64,000 nucleotides of DNA from Natronobacillus azotifigens. GTDB lineage: Bacteria; Bacillota; Bacilli; Bacillales; Amphibacillaceae. Below the pieces are notes generated by a model. It did no database searches. It saw only the letters and a list, made by a program, of their open reading frames with translations, and was not told where the DNA came from. Position 1 is the stretch's first letter. Each line of letters opens with the position of its first letter. The stretch is taken from NCBI RefSeq assembly GCF_026805325.1, contig NZ_JAPRAT010000002.1:124001-188000 (forward strand). Direction: 5' to 3'. A program made the translations under genes and the position numbers. This document shows positions 27,983 to 35,890 of the stretch, one piece after another.

Positions 27983-28527
27983 CCTCTAACTCCTCCCTTC
28001 ATCTTTTTGTTTGAGAAAAACCCCGCGATTCCAGCAAATAAGATAAATACAACTGGCGACCAGCTTGTTAGAACAGATCCAAGAAAAACAATCAGGAAGA
28101 TAACGAATCGGTATGTATTGGTAACGGATTTTTTCCATAGATTTATGACGGCATTGAGAATAAGCACGTATACACTAACACGAATGCCTGCAAAAGCGTT
28201 TTGTAATATCGCAGCGTCAGCAAAGTTTTGTATAAACATCGCAATCACGCTAATAATGATCAAAGAGGGAAATACAACCCCAAGTGTCGCTGAAATAGCT
28301 CCCGCGACCCCTTTGTATTGTTGCCCGATAAACGTAGCTGTGTTTACTGCAATGATACCTGGTGTCGTTTGTCCCATTGCGTAATAATCCATTAGTTCTT
28401 CTTCGGTAGTCCATTTTTTATTTTCTACAACTTCACGTTGTAAAATGGGTAGCATAGCATAGCCACCACCAAAAGTAAGTCCCCCAATTCTTGCAAAGGT
28501 AAAAAATAAATCAATTAATTCTTTCAA
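27979..28527 (-). CDS. Chromate transporter, short-chain ChrA (first half)
   Basis: About 182 residues, homologous to its downstream partner: RIGGLTFGGGYAMLPILQRE near residue 14 and GQTTPGIIAVNTATFIG near 50. I chose the TTG at 28527, placed 8 bases after AGAGAGG. An upstream in-frame ATG at 28560 has no ribosome site. The two genes together correspond to one long-chain ChrA. Confidence 0.83.
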   Translation of the reverse strand: MKELIDLFFTFARIGGLTFGGGYAMLPILQREVVENKKWTTEEELMDYYAMGQTTPGIIAVNTATFIGQQYKGVAGAISATLGVVFPSLIIISVIAMFIQNFADAAILQNAFAGIRVSVYVLILNAVINLWKKSVTNTYRFVIFLIVFLGSVLTSWSPVVFILFAGIAGFFSNKKMKGGVRG

Positions 28528-28652
28528 GACTTTTTCCTCTCTTTCTGCCAATCCATACACGTACTCTATAGATTAGTTAGACAATATATAAATGATGCCA
28601 TATACAAAAATATCATACCTAACGCTTATTGAATAGTTATTTCAACCAAATA

Positions 28653-28675
28653 ACAAAAAACGCACAACTGTGCGT
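28653..28675 (-). terminator. Terminator of the YitT-family gene
   Basis: On the minus strand ACGCAC-AGTT-GTGCGT followed by TTTTTG, 30 bases after the gene's stop. Confidence 0.8.
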
Positions 28676-28705
28676 CAATGTACTAGCAGACAATGGAAAA
28701 TTGAT

Positions 28706-29512
28706 TTAATTTTTCGCAAATTCCCCGTCCACTTCAACGGTCTCATATATATTAATAAATGCTCGTTCATCATGTTTACGTACGATTTTTTTGATTTGCA
28801 TCGTTTCATAACGTGTGACTACCATCATTAAGATTTGCTTTTTTTCCATTGTATACCCGCCATACCCATCTGTTATCGTAATCCCGCGATACACACTTTC
28901 CAATAATTCTTTGCGGATCTGTTCTCCTTTGGTTGTAACAATCTGCATCGTCAGCTTGATATGATTGGTATGTAGCGTATCAACCATGCGCCCAGTTAGA
29001 TAAATCGATAACATCGTATATAAAGCAATGTTCCAATCAAAAACAGAGCCTGAGATGAAAACAATGATCCCATTCATTGCTGTTAGCAGTAATCCAATAC
29101 TGATATTACTTTTTCTCGAAACGAGAATAGCAATAATATCTAATCCTCCTGATGTGCCTGAATACTTTAAGATAAGTCCAATCCCTAAACCGCCAATAAC
29201 ACCACCGAAGATGCTCGATAACAAAATATTATCTGCCACTGTAGTAACGGGGACGAGATAAAGGAAAATGGATAAGGACACGACACAGGTAATCGTATTA
29301 ATCGTAATTGTTTTTCCAAGCTTAAAATATCCTAATACGAGTAGAGGTAAGTTGAGCACAAAATTAATTAATCCAATATTAAAAGGTGTAAGTAGCCCAA
29401 ACAATATCGCAATACCACTTATTCCACTGCTTAAAATACCATAGGGAACAAGAAAAAAATTAAAAGCAATCGAAACAATCAAAGAACCAATAATGACGAT
29501 GAAGTTTTTCAT
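28706..29512 (-). CDS. YitT family membrane protein (DUF161/DUF2179)
   Basis: 268 residues: five N-terminal helices with the YitT pattern NFFLVPYGILSSGISGIA near residue 18 and GGVIGGLGIGLILKYSGTSGG near 92. A soluble DUF2179 domain follows from about 190 to 265 (GITITDGYGGYTMEKK, then LMMVVTRYE), which is related to ligand-binding ACT-like folds. Common in Bacillaceae, often in several paralogues; function unknown. Monocistronic with its own terminator. Confidence 0.88.
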   Translation of the reverse strand: MKNFIVIIGSLIVSIAFNFFLVPYGILSSGISGIAILFGLLTPFNIGLINFVLNLPLLVLGYFKLGKTITINTITCVVSLSIFLYLVPVTTVADNILLSSIFGGVIGGLGIGLILKYSGTSGGLDIIAILVSRKSNISIGLLLTAMNGIIVFISGSVFDWNIALYTMLSIYLTGRMVDTLHTNHIKLTMQIVTTKGEQIRKELLESVYRGITITDGYGGYTMEKKQILMMVVTRYETMQIKKIVRKHDERAFINIYETVEVDGEFAKN

Positions 29513-29657
29513 AGACGCATCCTCTCTTTTTTCTTCAATAGGCTTAACTTAGCAAATTTCAAGTCACAATGCAATAAAATGACTTATTCACATTCAATTC
29601 GAAATATTGTCATCTTTCTTTGCAATTTATTCTCATAAAATAACTTCAATATATTTG

Positions 29658-29687
29658 AAAGAAACATAATATGTATTATGTTTCTTT
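29658..29687. promoter_or_regulatory. Perfect 14-bp inverted repeat
   Basis: AAAGAAACATAATA and its exact complement are separated by two bases. An ATG-initiated 71-codon frame begins at 29688 directly after it, but that frame lacks a ribosome site. Could be an operator, a hairpin or a relic. The 29513-30132 gap otherwise holds only a structured repeat copy. Confidence 0.4.
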
Positions 29688-29953
29688 ATGAAAAATCATG
29701 AAAACGTATCATATCAAGGTATTCTTGATCATTTCCCTAATTATAAAATAATGGTACAATACATAATGAAGAAAGCGTTCATAAAACTTATGGATAATTT
29801 GGTTGGAAGGATCATTGCTTATCAAAAGGTTTCATCGTATAATATAGAAAAGAAGAACGTATGTACTGTTGTGGGAGAATCGCATTTTAAGCGAATGAGT
29901 TAGAGAATTCCCTAGGTAGACATGGTTCATTCGAACAGAGATCGATATTCTCG

Positions 29954-30108
29954 ATAAAGTGAAACTTCAATCAGTGTGGGTTTTTAGGTATTCCCCCACT
30001 GATTGTTAGTTGAACCGTTCGGGGTGCTAGCGTCCGTTACTCCCACGTAAACCACTTGATATTCTCCTTGTTTTGAAGTGGGAGTCTTACGGACGGTTGC
30101 TCCGGGAT
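29954..30108 (-). repeat. Structured repeat, copy 2
   Basis: Second copy of the family seen at 24138 and 40681: same ends (TCCCGGAG on the left and TTTCACTTTAT on the right when read on the minus strand), same CAATCAGTGGG hairpin and same GTCCGTAAGACTCCCACTTC hairpin. The left flank is CTCTAT rather than TTTAT. It ends 25 bases before the start of a tyrosine recombinase gene that lies on the opposite strand. Confidence 0.75.
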
Positions 30109-30132
30109 AGAGCGGATTATTGGAGGGGTATC

Positions 30133-30858
30133 ATGGAAAAGAAAAAGGTTGCAGAACATGTCGCTTTATCTGAAGGCGAACATTTGTACTTATTACAAAA
30201 ATACGGTGAATACGAATTAAAAAAGAAAATTGATCAATTGAATCAATCGAAACAACGAGACTCACGTAGAATAGAACAAATAAAATCAGACTTTCATGCG
30301 CTCATTAGTAAAGGCATGCAAACCGTTCAGCCAATTCGAGAAAAGCATTTGATTGATGCGATGAAAGAAAAATTACGTGAAACTTCTGAACGGAACTATT
30401 TTTTGTTTGTGATGGGGATGAATACAGGATTACGGATAAGTGACCTCCTACCACTTCGGGTACAAGATGTTCGAGGGAAAACACATATAATTATGAAAGA
30501 AACAAAAACACGGAAGAACAAACGGTTTTTGATCAATATGGAGTTAAGAAATATTATTGTTGCCTATACGAGTGAAATGAGTGACGAGGACTACCTCTTC
30601 CCTTCTCATAAAACCGATCTACCGCTTCAACGGGTACAAGCATATAAAGTATTAAATCAAGCGGCAAATGAAGTTGGTATCAAAGATTTTGGTACACATA
30701 GCATGCGGAAAACATTTGGTTTTTGGCACTATACGATTAATAAAAATGTCGCATTATTACAAGATATTTTTAATCATTCATCACCAGACATTACCTTACG
30801 ATACATCGGAATCAATCAAGATATTGTCGATAAAAGTTTGGAGAATTTTAGTTTGTAA
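30133..30858 (+). CDS. Tyrosine recombinase (XerC/phage integrase family)
   Basis: 241 residues. The catalytic domain runs from about residue 65. The first arginine is in NTGLRISDLLPL, a lysine is in the beta-hairpin KTRKNK, H-x-x-R is in HSMRKTFG, a second His is in FNHSSPD and the tyrosine is in TLRYIG. All active residues appear present. The N-terminal arm domain is short and highly charged. The start at 30133 follows TGGAGGGG. There are no neighbouring phage or transposon genes and no obvious attachment-site duplication. Possibly a relic of an integrated element or a stand-alone recombinase. Confidence 0.88.
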   Translation: MEKKKVAEHVALSEGEHLYLLQKYGEYELKKKIDQLNQSKQRDSRRIEQIKSDFHALISKGMQTVQPIREKHLIDAMKEKLRETSERNYFLFVMGMNTGLRISDLLPLRVQDVRGKTHIIMKETKTRKNKRFLINMELRNIIVAYTSEMSDEDYLFPSHKTDLPLQRVQAYKVLNQAANEVGIKDFGTHSMRKTFGFWHYTINKNVALLQDIFNHSSPDITLRYIGINQDIVDKSLENFSL

Positions 30859-30886
30859 GAAAAGACAAAAAGTGACTACCTAATAA

Positions 30887-30926
30887 AGAACTGCACACCT
30901 AAGCTATTTTAGGGTGCAGTTCTTTT
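30887..30926 (+). terminator. Terminator of the tyrosine recombinase gene
   Basis: AGAACTGCAC-A-CCTAA pairs with TTAGG-G-TGCAGTTCT around a 6-base loop, followed by TTTT. Confidence 0.85.
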
Positions 30927-30976
30927 AACATCTATAAGCCGGAAAGTAACTATTCTAAACTATGTATCTAAAAAAA

Positions 30977-31210
30977 TTAATTTACTTCATAAATTTTCAC
31001 ATCACTAGCTAGTGCCTCTTGAATTTTATCTAATTCCTTAATTGCTTGTTCTTTTGTATCATAGAATCCAAGATGCACAGTTTTGGCTCCCCAAAATCCA
31101 TTGTCAATTATTCCACTTAGAGAACCTTTCTTCTTTCCTCCAATTACCATATCAACTGAATACGAAATACATTGAGCCAGTTGTTTTTTGTCTTGTGACC
31201 TTACCCACAT
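30977..31210 (-). CDS. Small conserved-looking protein, unknown
   Basis: 77 residues, soluble, with a C-terminal helix (TKEQAIKELDKIQEALAS) and a central GFWGAKTVHLGFYDT strand region. A good ribosome site (GGGAGAGG) precedes the ATG. It lies downstream of the queCDE terminator in the same orientation, so it probably has its own promoter. I do not recognise a named family. Confidence 0.62.
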   Translation of the reverse strand: MWVRSQDKKQLAQCISYSVDMVIGGKKKGSLSGIIDNGFWGAKTVHLGFYDTKEQAIKELDKIQEALASDVKIYEVN

Positions 31211-31266
31211 AACAAATCCTCTCCCTTTTTTAACCGAATTTTTCTCCCTTTGTTATAACAAATTAC

Positions 31267-31298
31267 AAAATGCTGAACATAGGAATCAGCATTTTCAT
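31267..31298 (-). terminator. Terminator of the queCDE operon
   Basis: On the minus strand AAAATGCTGA pairs with TCAGCATTTT, followed by a T-rich stretch, directly after queE. Confidence 0.75.
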
Positions 31299-31299
31299 C

Positions 31300-32028
31300 C
31301 TATACTCCACGCTTGTTGCCCCAAACAAGTGCATGTACTTGGGGTAAAACGCGAACAGCATTTAAGGTGTTAGATAGCATCACCTGATCAATCAACCATT
31401 CGTATTTGGATAACAAATGATGAGCTAGTTGTTCTGGATCTATTTCCGATAAATCATCGTTCCCAACTTGTAAGAATAATGAAACCTCAGGGTATCGTGC
31501 ATGAATGTATGTTGCATAGTCCAAATCTTCTTGATCAAATACAACCACTTTTAAACTAAGATGTGACAAACGATTTTCTTCTGTTAAAGAAGCGATGATC
31601 TTGTCAAGCATTTCCCAATCTGTTTGCATCTTAGAACTTGGTGGTTTTGGCGAAATGGTCAAATCATCAATCGTTAAAAACCACGGTTGCCAACGACTTC
31701 CCTGTGTTTCTAAAGCAACGTTAAGATCGCACGCATGTAGGGCATCGATTAGTTGATTTAGATTCTGTAATAGAGCTGGATTTCCTCCCGAAATCGTAAC
31801 ATGATCAAATCGGTCCTTTCCTACTTCTTTCAAACGGTCCATAATTTGTTCTGTCGTCAACATTTCTATTTCCTCTTTAGCTGAACCATCCCACGTAAAA
31901 GCAGAATCACACCAAGAGCACTGATAATCACAACCAGCAGTTCGGATAAACATCGTTTTTCGCCCGACCACCATCCCTTCTCCTTGAATGGTTGGTCCAA
32001 AGATCTCAAGAATAGGAAACTTACTCAT
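31300..32028 (-). CDS. queE: 7-carboxy-7-deazaguanine synthase QueE
   Basis: 242-residue radical SAM enzyme that converts 6-carboxytetrahydropterin to 7-carboxy-7-deazaguanine in queuosine synthesis. The cluster motif is CDYQCSWCDSAF (CxxxCxxC). The N-terminus has the substrate-binding IFGPTIQGEGMVVGR, and SGGNPALL follows near residue 80. It overlaps queD by 8 bases. Last gene of the operon. Confidence 0.95.
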   Translation of the reverse strand: MSKFPILEIFGPTIQGEGMVVGRKTMFIRTAGCDYQCSWCDSAFTWDGSAKEEIEMLTTEQIMDRLKEVGKDRFDHVTISGGNPALLQNLNQLIDALHACDLNVALETQGSRWQPWFLTIDDLTISPKPPSSKMQTDWEMLDKIIASLTEENRLSHLSLKVVVFDQEDLDYATYIHARYPEVSLFLQVGNDDLSEIDPEQLAHHLLSKYEWLIDQVMLSNTLNAVRVLPQVHALVWGNKRGV

Positions 32029-32488
32029 GGCTCATCCACTCCCGCCTAGCTTCAGCATAACTGGTTGGTGTTTCGTATAATTGAACGAATTCGATCCGGC
32101 AGTCATTGGTTTGCTTTTTCAATGCTTCTTCCATTTTTTCATAAATCCACACGACCATGTTTTCGGCTGTTGTATTCATTTTTGGTAAAGTTTCGTTTAA
32201 GTAGCGGTGATCTAAAAATATTTCTATTTCACTTTTCCAAATTTCTTTTATCGTACCAAAATCAATGACAAGGCCGATTTCATCCACCATCCCACTAATT
32301 CCGAAAATAACTTGATACGTGTGACCATGAAGGTTTTTGCACTTCCCTTCATAACAATGCAAATGATGGGCAGCGTCAAAGTGAAAAGACTTACTCACCA
32401 GAACACGTTTTTGATGGTATTTCAGTTCATGGCGTTGAATATCTTCTTCTAGTTTTTGTAACTTTTCTACGATAGAAAATTCATACAT
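32021..32488 (-). CDS. queD: 6-carboxytetrahydropterin synthase QueD
   Basis: 155-residue member of the PTPS family. Zinc-binding histidines are in HFDAAHHL and HGHTY, and the catalytic Cys region is CYEGKCKNLHGH. It makes 6-carboxytetrahydropterin from dihydroneopterin triphosphate. Start at 32488 after AAGGAAGG; a GTG three codons upstream is less likely. It begins 6 bases after queC ends. Confidence 0.95.
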   Translation of the reverse strand: MYEFSIVEKLQKLEEDIQRHELKYHQKRVLVSKSFHFDAAHHLHCYEGKCKNLHGHTYQVIFGISGMVDEIGLVIDFGTIKEIWKSEIEIFLDHRYLNETLPKMNTTAENMVVWIYEKMEEALKKQTNDCRIEFVQLYETPTSYAEARREWMSHE

Positions 32489-32493
32489 CCTGT

Positions 32494-33156
32494 TCACCTT
32501 CCTTCGATTTCTTTCAAATAAGTATCCAGTCCATTTTTACGTAACGTACATGCTGGACATGTACCACAGCCATCACCAATGACCCCGTGATAGCAAGTTA
32601 ATGTGTTTTTTCTAACATAAGCAAATCGATTAAGTTGATCGGCAAGTTTCCACGTTTCTGCTTTATCTAGCCACATTAGTGGTGTATGAATGACAAATTG
32701 ATCGTCCATCGATAAATTAAGCGAGACATTTAGTGATTTGACAAAGACATCTCGACAATCTGGATACCCACTAAAGTCTGTTTCGCAGACACCCGTAACA
32801 ATGTGTTTTGCCCCAATTTGTCTTGCTAAGATGGTAGCGAAAGAAAGAAACAGTAAATTTCTACCTGGAACAAAGGTTGATGGAAGTTCTTCTTTCCCCC
32901 CATCGTTCACTTGAATTTCCTCTCGGGTTAATGCACTTGGTGCCAGTTGATTTAATAAGGACATGTCGAGTACGTGATGCGTCACGTTTAGTTCCTCGGT
33001 AATTTTTTTTGCAACTGCAATCTCTTGTTTGTGGCGTTGCTGATAATCAAAAGTAACCGCTTCGACGTGAGCAAATCGTTCAAGTGCCCAGAATAAGCAG
33101 GTGGTACTATCTTGTCCACCACTAAATACGACAACGGCTTTTTCATTTTTCTCCAT
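32494..33156 (-). CDS. queC: 7-cyano-7-deazaguanine synthase QueC
   Basis: 220-residue PP-loop ATPase that converts carboxydeazaguanine to preQ0. P-loop motif is SGGQDSTTC near residue 11. A zinc knuckle of four cysteines ([16 protein letters not shown]) lies near residues 187-202. The start at 33156 is preceded by GGAAGGGATC. Longer in-frame starts would run through the riboswitch. First gene of the operon, under a preQ1-I riboswitch. Confidence 0.95.
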   Translation of the reverse strand: MEKNEKAVVVFSGGQDSTTCLFWALERFAHVEAVTFDYQQRHKQEIAVAKKITEELNVTHHVLDMSLLNQLAPSALTREEIQVNDGGKEELPSTFVPGRNLLFLSFATILARQIGAKHIVTGVCETDFSGYPDCRDVFVKSLNVSLNLSMDDQFVIHTPLMWLDKAETWKLADQLNRFAYVRKNTLTCYHGVIGDGCGTCPACTLRKNGLDTYLKEIEGR

Positions 33157-33195
33157 GATGATCCCTTCCTTTTCAAAAAGAGCATTCCACGCACC

Positions 33196-33270
33196 CAAAT
33201 AAAAAAACGATACCCTAAGAAAGGTAACGTACATTCTTAGTTTTTTATAGAGGGTGTAGCTAGAACCTCT
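33196..33270 (-). ncRNA. PreQ1-I riboswitch with terminator
   Basis: On the minus strand the aptamer at 33236-33270 reads AGAGGTTCTAGCTACACCC, then TCTATAAAAAACTAAG, essentially the consensus preQ1-I aptamer. A downstream CGTTACC/GGTATCG stem-loop (one mismatch) followed by seven T forms the terminator. It would switch off queCDE when preQ1 is plentiful. Confidence 0.95.
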
Positions 33271-33402
33271 CCTGCTCTGTAGCAGAATTGTATGATGTTT
33301 GCTTCTATATTGTACCATAAGAATCATGTGAGTTTAGAAGAAATAGTTCATTTTCCGGTAAAACTTTGATGAATTTATGAAAAATCGTGATTAGTGTCCA
33401 TT

Positions 33403-33429
33403 ACACTTCATTGACCAATACATATAATA
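33403..33429 (+). promoter_or_regulatory. Sigma-K-like promoter, unit 1 of the YjcZ cluster
   Basis: AC, 16 bases, then CATATAATA, matching the sigma-K form AC-N16/17-CATAnnnTA. The same element with identical spacing precedes units 2 and 3. A shared GTCCATTAC block overlaps the -35 side. Confidence 0.65.
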
Positions 33430-33462
33430 CTCTTGAAACAACATAAAGGAGGTATATAAGAA

Positions 33463-33576
33463 ATGGCTTACCCAGCACATGGCGCAGCAGGATTTGGCGG
33501 AGGTTTCGCTCTGTTGATCGTATTGTTTATTCTATTAGTAATTATTGGTGCTTCATTTGGAGGATATGGATACTAA
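33463..33576 (+). CDS. YjcZ family sporulation peptide, 37 aa
   Basis: Gly-rich N-terminus (AGFGGG), one transmembrane helix (FALLIVLFILLVIIGAS) and an aromatic tail (GGYGY). This is the tiny-TM YjcZ family of Bacillaceae sporulation proteins. Ribosome site AAGGAGG. First peptide of unit 1. Shorter than most gene finders accept. Confidence 0.88.
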   Translation: MAYPAHGAAGFGGGFALLIVLFILLVIIGASFGGYGY

Positions 33577-33619
33577 ATTGATGCAATAAAAATGAATCAA
33601 AAAAGGAGGTTTTTCTATT

Positions 33620-33802
33620 ATGGCAATGGGTAGCGGCGGCTCTTTTGCTTCAGCAGAAGCACAAGCGCAAGCAGGTGCACCAGTTGGAGGGGCTCCAGTA
33701 GCAGGTAGACATGGCGGCTTTGGCGGTGGATTCGCTTTATTAATCGTCTTGTTTATTTTGTTAATTATTATTGGTGCTTCTTTCACTGGTTATGGTTATT
33801 AA
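33620..33802 (+). CDS. YjcZ family sporulation peptide, 60 aa
   Basis: The Ala/Gln/Gly-rich N-terminal 30 residues (ASAEAQAQAGAP) precede GGFGGGFALLIVLFILL and the tail ASFTGYGY. It is preceded by AAGGAGG and follows the 37-residue peptide by 43 bases. Likely expressed in the mother cell and placed in spore membranes or coat, by family analogy. Confidence 0.88.
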   Translation: MAMGSGGSFASAEAQAQAGAPVGGAPVAGRHGGFGGGFALLIVLFILLIIIGASFTGYGY

Positions 33803-33848
33803 GATGTAATGAAACACATTACGTAATATTGTGAAGGAGGGAAAAACG

Positions 33849-34034
33849 ATGGCATACGGAGGCTTTGGCGGCGGATCTTACGCTGCAGCACAAGCACAAG
33901 CATTTAGTGATCCAGGATTCGGAGGTTGCTATACTGCTCCTTGTGGTCCAGTTCGAGGATTTGGCGGAGGATTTGCGTTAATTGTAGTACTATTTATCCT
34001 TCTCATTATCGTTGGTGCAACGGTAGTATACTAA
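33849..34034 (+). CDS. YjcZ family sporulation peptide, 61 aa
   Basis: N-terminal AYGGFGGGSYAAAQAQ, then a Cys pair (GGCYTAPCGPV), then the conserved FGGGFALIVVLFILLIIVGA helix. Start at 33849 behind GAAGGAGGG; an upstream in-frame ATG at 33831 lacks one. The cysteines could cross-link it in the coat. Third gene of unit 1. Confidence 0.87.
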   Translation: MAYGGFGGGSYAAAQAQAFSDPGFGGCYTAPCGPVRGFGGGFALIVVLFILLIIVGATVVY

Positions 34035-34042
34035 AAAGAATT

Positions 34043-34076
34043 TAGGAGTTAACATCGATTGATGTTGACTCCTTAT
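34043..34076 (+). terminator. Terminator of YjcZ unit 1
   Basis: AGGAGTTAACATC pairs with GATGTTGACTCCT (one G-T), followed by a weak TATTTC run. Confidence 0.65.
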
Positions 34077-34120
34077 TTCATTCGTACATTAAATTCATGA
34101 AAATTGGATGAATGTCCATG

Positions 34121-34147
34121 ACCAAAACCCTATATTTACATATAATA
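34121..34147 (+). promoter_or_regulatory. Sigma-K-like promoter, unit 2
   Basis: AC at 34121, 16 bases, CATATAATA at 34139-34147, preceded by GATGAATGTCCATG. Confidence 0.65.
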
Positions 34148-34178
34148 CTCTCGAAACAAGAAAAGGAGGTTGGTAGAA

Positions 34179-34295
34179 ATGGCTTGTTACGGTGCTGCAC
34201 CAGGTGCAGGATATGGCGGAGGATTCGCTTTGCTAATCGTATTGTTTATTTTATTAATTATCATCGGTGCTTCTTTCGTAGGTTATGGTTGGTAG
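34179..34295 (+). CDS. YjcZ family sporulation peptide, 38 aa
   Basis: MACYGAAPGAGYGGG followed by the family helix and the tail ASFVGYGW. It has the AAAGGAGG ribosome site. It parallels the first peptide of units 1 and 3. A longer frame over this DNA in another phase is a shadow. Confidence 0.88.
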   Translation: MACYGAAPGAGYGGGFALLIVLFILLIIIGASFVGYGW

Positions 34296-34340
34296 AAATT
34301 AATTCATTCCATTTCACTTAAAGAGGAGGAGGGGAAATCT

Positions 34341-34526
34341 ATGGCATATGGATATCCAGGGGCAGGAGCTCATGCTGCAGCTGCAGCGTATGCTGATCCG
34401 GGATTTGGTGTAGGGTGTGGTTGCCACACTGGACCTGTCGCACCAGTACGTGGATTTGGCGGTGGTTTTGCGTTAATTATTGTTTTATTCATCCTATTAA
34501 TCATCGTAGGAGCAGCTATTATATAA
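34341..34526 (+). CDS. YjcZ family sporulation peptide, 61 aa
   Basis: Ala-rich N-terminus (AGAHAAAAAYADPG), three-Cys stretch (GVGCGCHTGPV, plus spacing), then RGFGGGFALIIVLFILL and the end GAAII. Close paralogue of the peptides at 33849 and 34926. Ribosome site GAGGAGGGG. Confidence 0.87.
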   Translation: MAYGYPGAGAHAAAAAYADPGFGVGCGCHTGPVAPVRGFGGGFALIIVLFILLIIVGAAII

Positions 34527-34534
34527 ATGAATAA

Positions 34535-34574
34535 AAAGGAGTCAACATGCGTAACGTGTGTTGACTCTTTTTTC
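34535..34574 (+). terminator. Terminator of YjcZ unit 2
   Basis: AGTCAACA pairs with TGTTGACT (with further pairing of AAGG/CTTT), followed by TTTTTT. The rest of the 34527-34770 gap holds only the unit 3 promoter. Confidence 0.8.
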
Positions 34575-34712
34575 TTTGAATAGAGTAGGCTTGAAATTTA
34601 AATTATTATTTAGGAGCAGATATAGGCGCGTCCAGATCCGAGACTCGAATGGTGAACTTCACTAGTTTATCTTCTTTCCACGTTTTTGATAAAAATAGAT
34701 GAATGCCCCTTA

Positions 34713-34738
34713 CATAAAAGCCCCTCATACATATAATA
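34713..34738 (+). promoter_or_regulatory. Sigma-K-like promoter, unit 3
   Basis: AC at 34712-34713, 16 bases, CATATAATA at 34730-34738, preceded by GATGAATGCCCCTT, which resembles the unit 2 block. Confidence 0.65.
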
Positions 34739-34770
34739 ATTTTGTAACCTGTTAAGGGAGGGATTCAGTA

Positions 34771-34878
34771 ATGACTCACACAGGCGCAGCAGGGTTCGGC
34801 GGCGGATTTGCACTATTGATTGTACTGTTTATTTTATTGGTAATCATTGGTGCTTCTTTCGGCGGATATGCAGTTTAG
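34771..34878 (+). CDS. YjcZ family sporulation peptide, 35 aa
   Basis: MTHTGAAGFGGGFALL with the conserved helix and the tail GGYAV. It is the shortest copy. Ribosome site AAGGGAGGG. Confidence 0.87.
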   Translation: MTHTGAAGFGGGFALLIVLFILLVIIGASFGGYAV

Positions 34879-34925
34879 AAAAAGTTCGAATGAATCGTAA
34901 TTTCCGTTAAGGAGGGAAATTTTTT

Positions 34926-35105
34926 ATGGCATATGGTCATCCAGGAGCTGGTGCACAAGCACAAGCAGCAGCATTTGCAGACCCAGCAATGGGGGCAGGT
35001 TGTCACACTGCTCCAGTAGCAGCTCCAGCACGAGGATTTGGAGGATTTTCATTTATTGTAGTAATGTTTGTTCTTTTAATCATCGTAGGCGCAACAATTA
35101 TCTAG
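34926..35105 (+). CDS. YjcZ family sporulation peptide, 59 aa
   Basis: MAYGHPGAGAQAQAAAFADP, one Cys (GAGCHTAP), then RGFGGFSFIVVMFVLLIIVGA. The helix is more diverged than in other copies (GFSFIVVMF). Ribosome site AAGGAGGG. Last member of the cluster. Confidence 0.85.
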   Translation: MAYGHPGAGAQAQAAAFADPAMGAGCHTAPVAAPARGFGGFSFIVVMFVLLIIVGATII

Positions 35106-35111
35106 AACATC

Positions 35112-35153
35112 AAGAGAGCCAATACGTAGGAATACGTATTGGCTCTCTTTTTA
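35112..35153 (+). terminator. Terminator of YjcZ unit 3
   Basis: AAGAGAGCCAATACGTA pairs perfectly with TACGTATTGGCTCTCTT around a 4-base loop, followed by TTT. Confidence 0.9.
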
Positions 35154-35260
35154 CTGACCAATCCTATCTTACATAGGGCGAAGTTGATCTTTTCTTGCAT
35201 AGTAAGTTAAGCGATTGAATAAAAATAGTACAAGCTGATAATACAGAGGAGTGATCCAAT

Positions 35261-35890
35261 TTGGGTACTTTTTTTAGTTATTTCTTATTAGGTCTTACAT
35301 TAGCAGCACCGATTGGTCCGATTAATGCTGCACAAATCAATCAAGGAATCAAGAATGGTTTTTTTCATTCTTGGGCAATAGGTTTAGGTTCTATCGTTGG
35401 GGAATTTTTGTTTATTCTCTCCATCTTCTTTGGGGTTGTTCATTTCATGGAAATTCCATTAATGAAAACCTTTTTATGGTCTTTCGGCGCGTTTGTACTC
35501 CTATACACTGCGATTGAAAATATTGTGAGTATTCCTCAAATAACCGAGTCAGACGAACGAGAAAAAGAGTCAATTAGAAAAACATTTCTAAGTGGCTTCT
35601 TCATCACCATTGCCAATCCATTATCGATCTTATTTTGGCTAGGTATTTATGGCTCTATTTTAGCTGATACGATCCACCGCTATGACTTACAATACGTGAT
35701 TTTATATGGAGTAGCAGTCATTATTGGACTTATGCTATGGGATGTAACAATGGCAATTATTTCGAGTGGATTCCGAAAAATACTCACACCAATGTTACTA
35801 AAGGGCATCTCCCTTGTATCAGGAATTTGTCTATTTGCTTTCGCTGGTTATTTTGGCTTTCAAGCGATTAAATTATTGCTTCAATTTTAA
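35261..35890 (+). CDS. LysE family transporter
   Basis: 209 residues, six helices, with the LysE/RhtB signature AAPIGPINAAQINQGIKNGF near residue 16. It likely exports amino acids or related metabolites across the cytoplasmic membrane. The TTG start follows AGAGGAGTG. The gene converges on, and overlaps by 4 bases, the APC permease gene on the other strand. Confidence 0.85.
   Translation: MGTFFSYFLLGLTLAAPIGPINAAQINQGIKNGFFHSWAIGLGSIVGEFLFILSIFFGVVHFMEIPLMKTFLWSFGAFVLLYTAIENIVSIPQITESDEREKESIRKTFLSGFFITIANPLSILFWLGIYGSILADTIHRYDLQYVILYGVAVIIGLMLWDVTMAIISSGFRKILTPMLLKGISLVSGICLFAFAGYFGFQAIKLLLQF

Noticed and set aside
29688..29903. 71-codon frame after the inverted repeat
   Set aside because: No ribosome site, no recognisable motif, and composition like the surrounding non-coding DNA.
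30133..30858. Prophage or integrative element around the tyrosine recombinase
   Set aside because: No phage genes, tRNA target or flanking direct repeats found nearby.
34112..34321. 69-codon frame over the 38-aa YjcZ peptide
   Set aside because: Different phase from the conserved peptide, which has the ribosome site and family motif.
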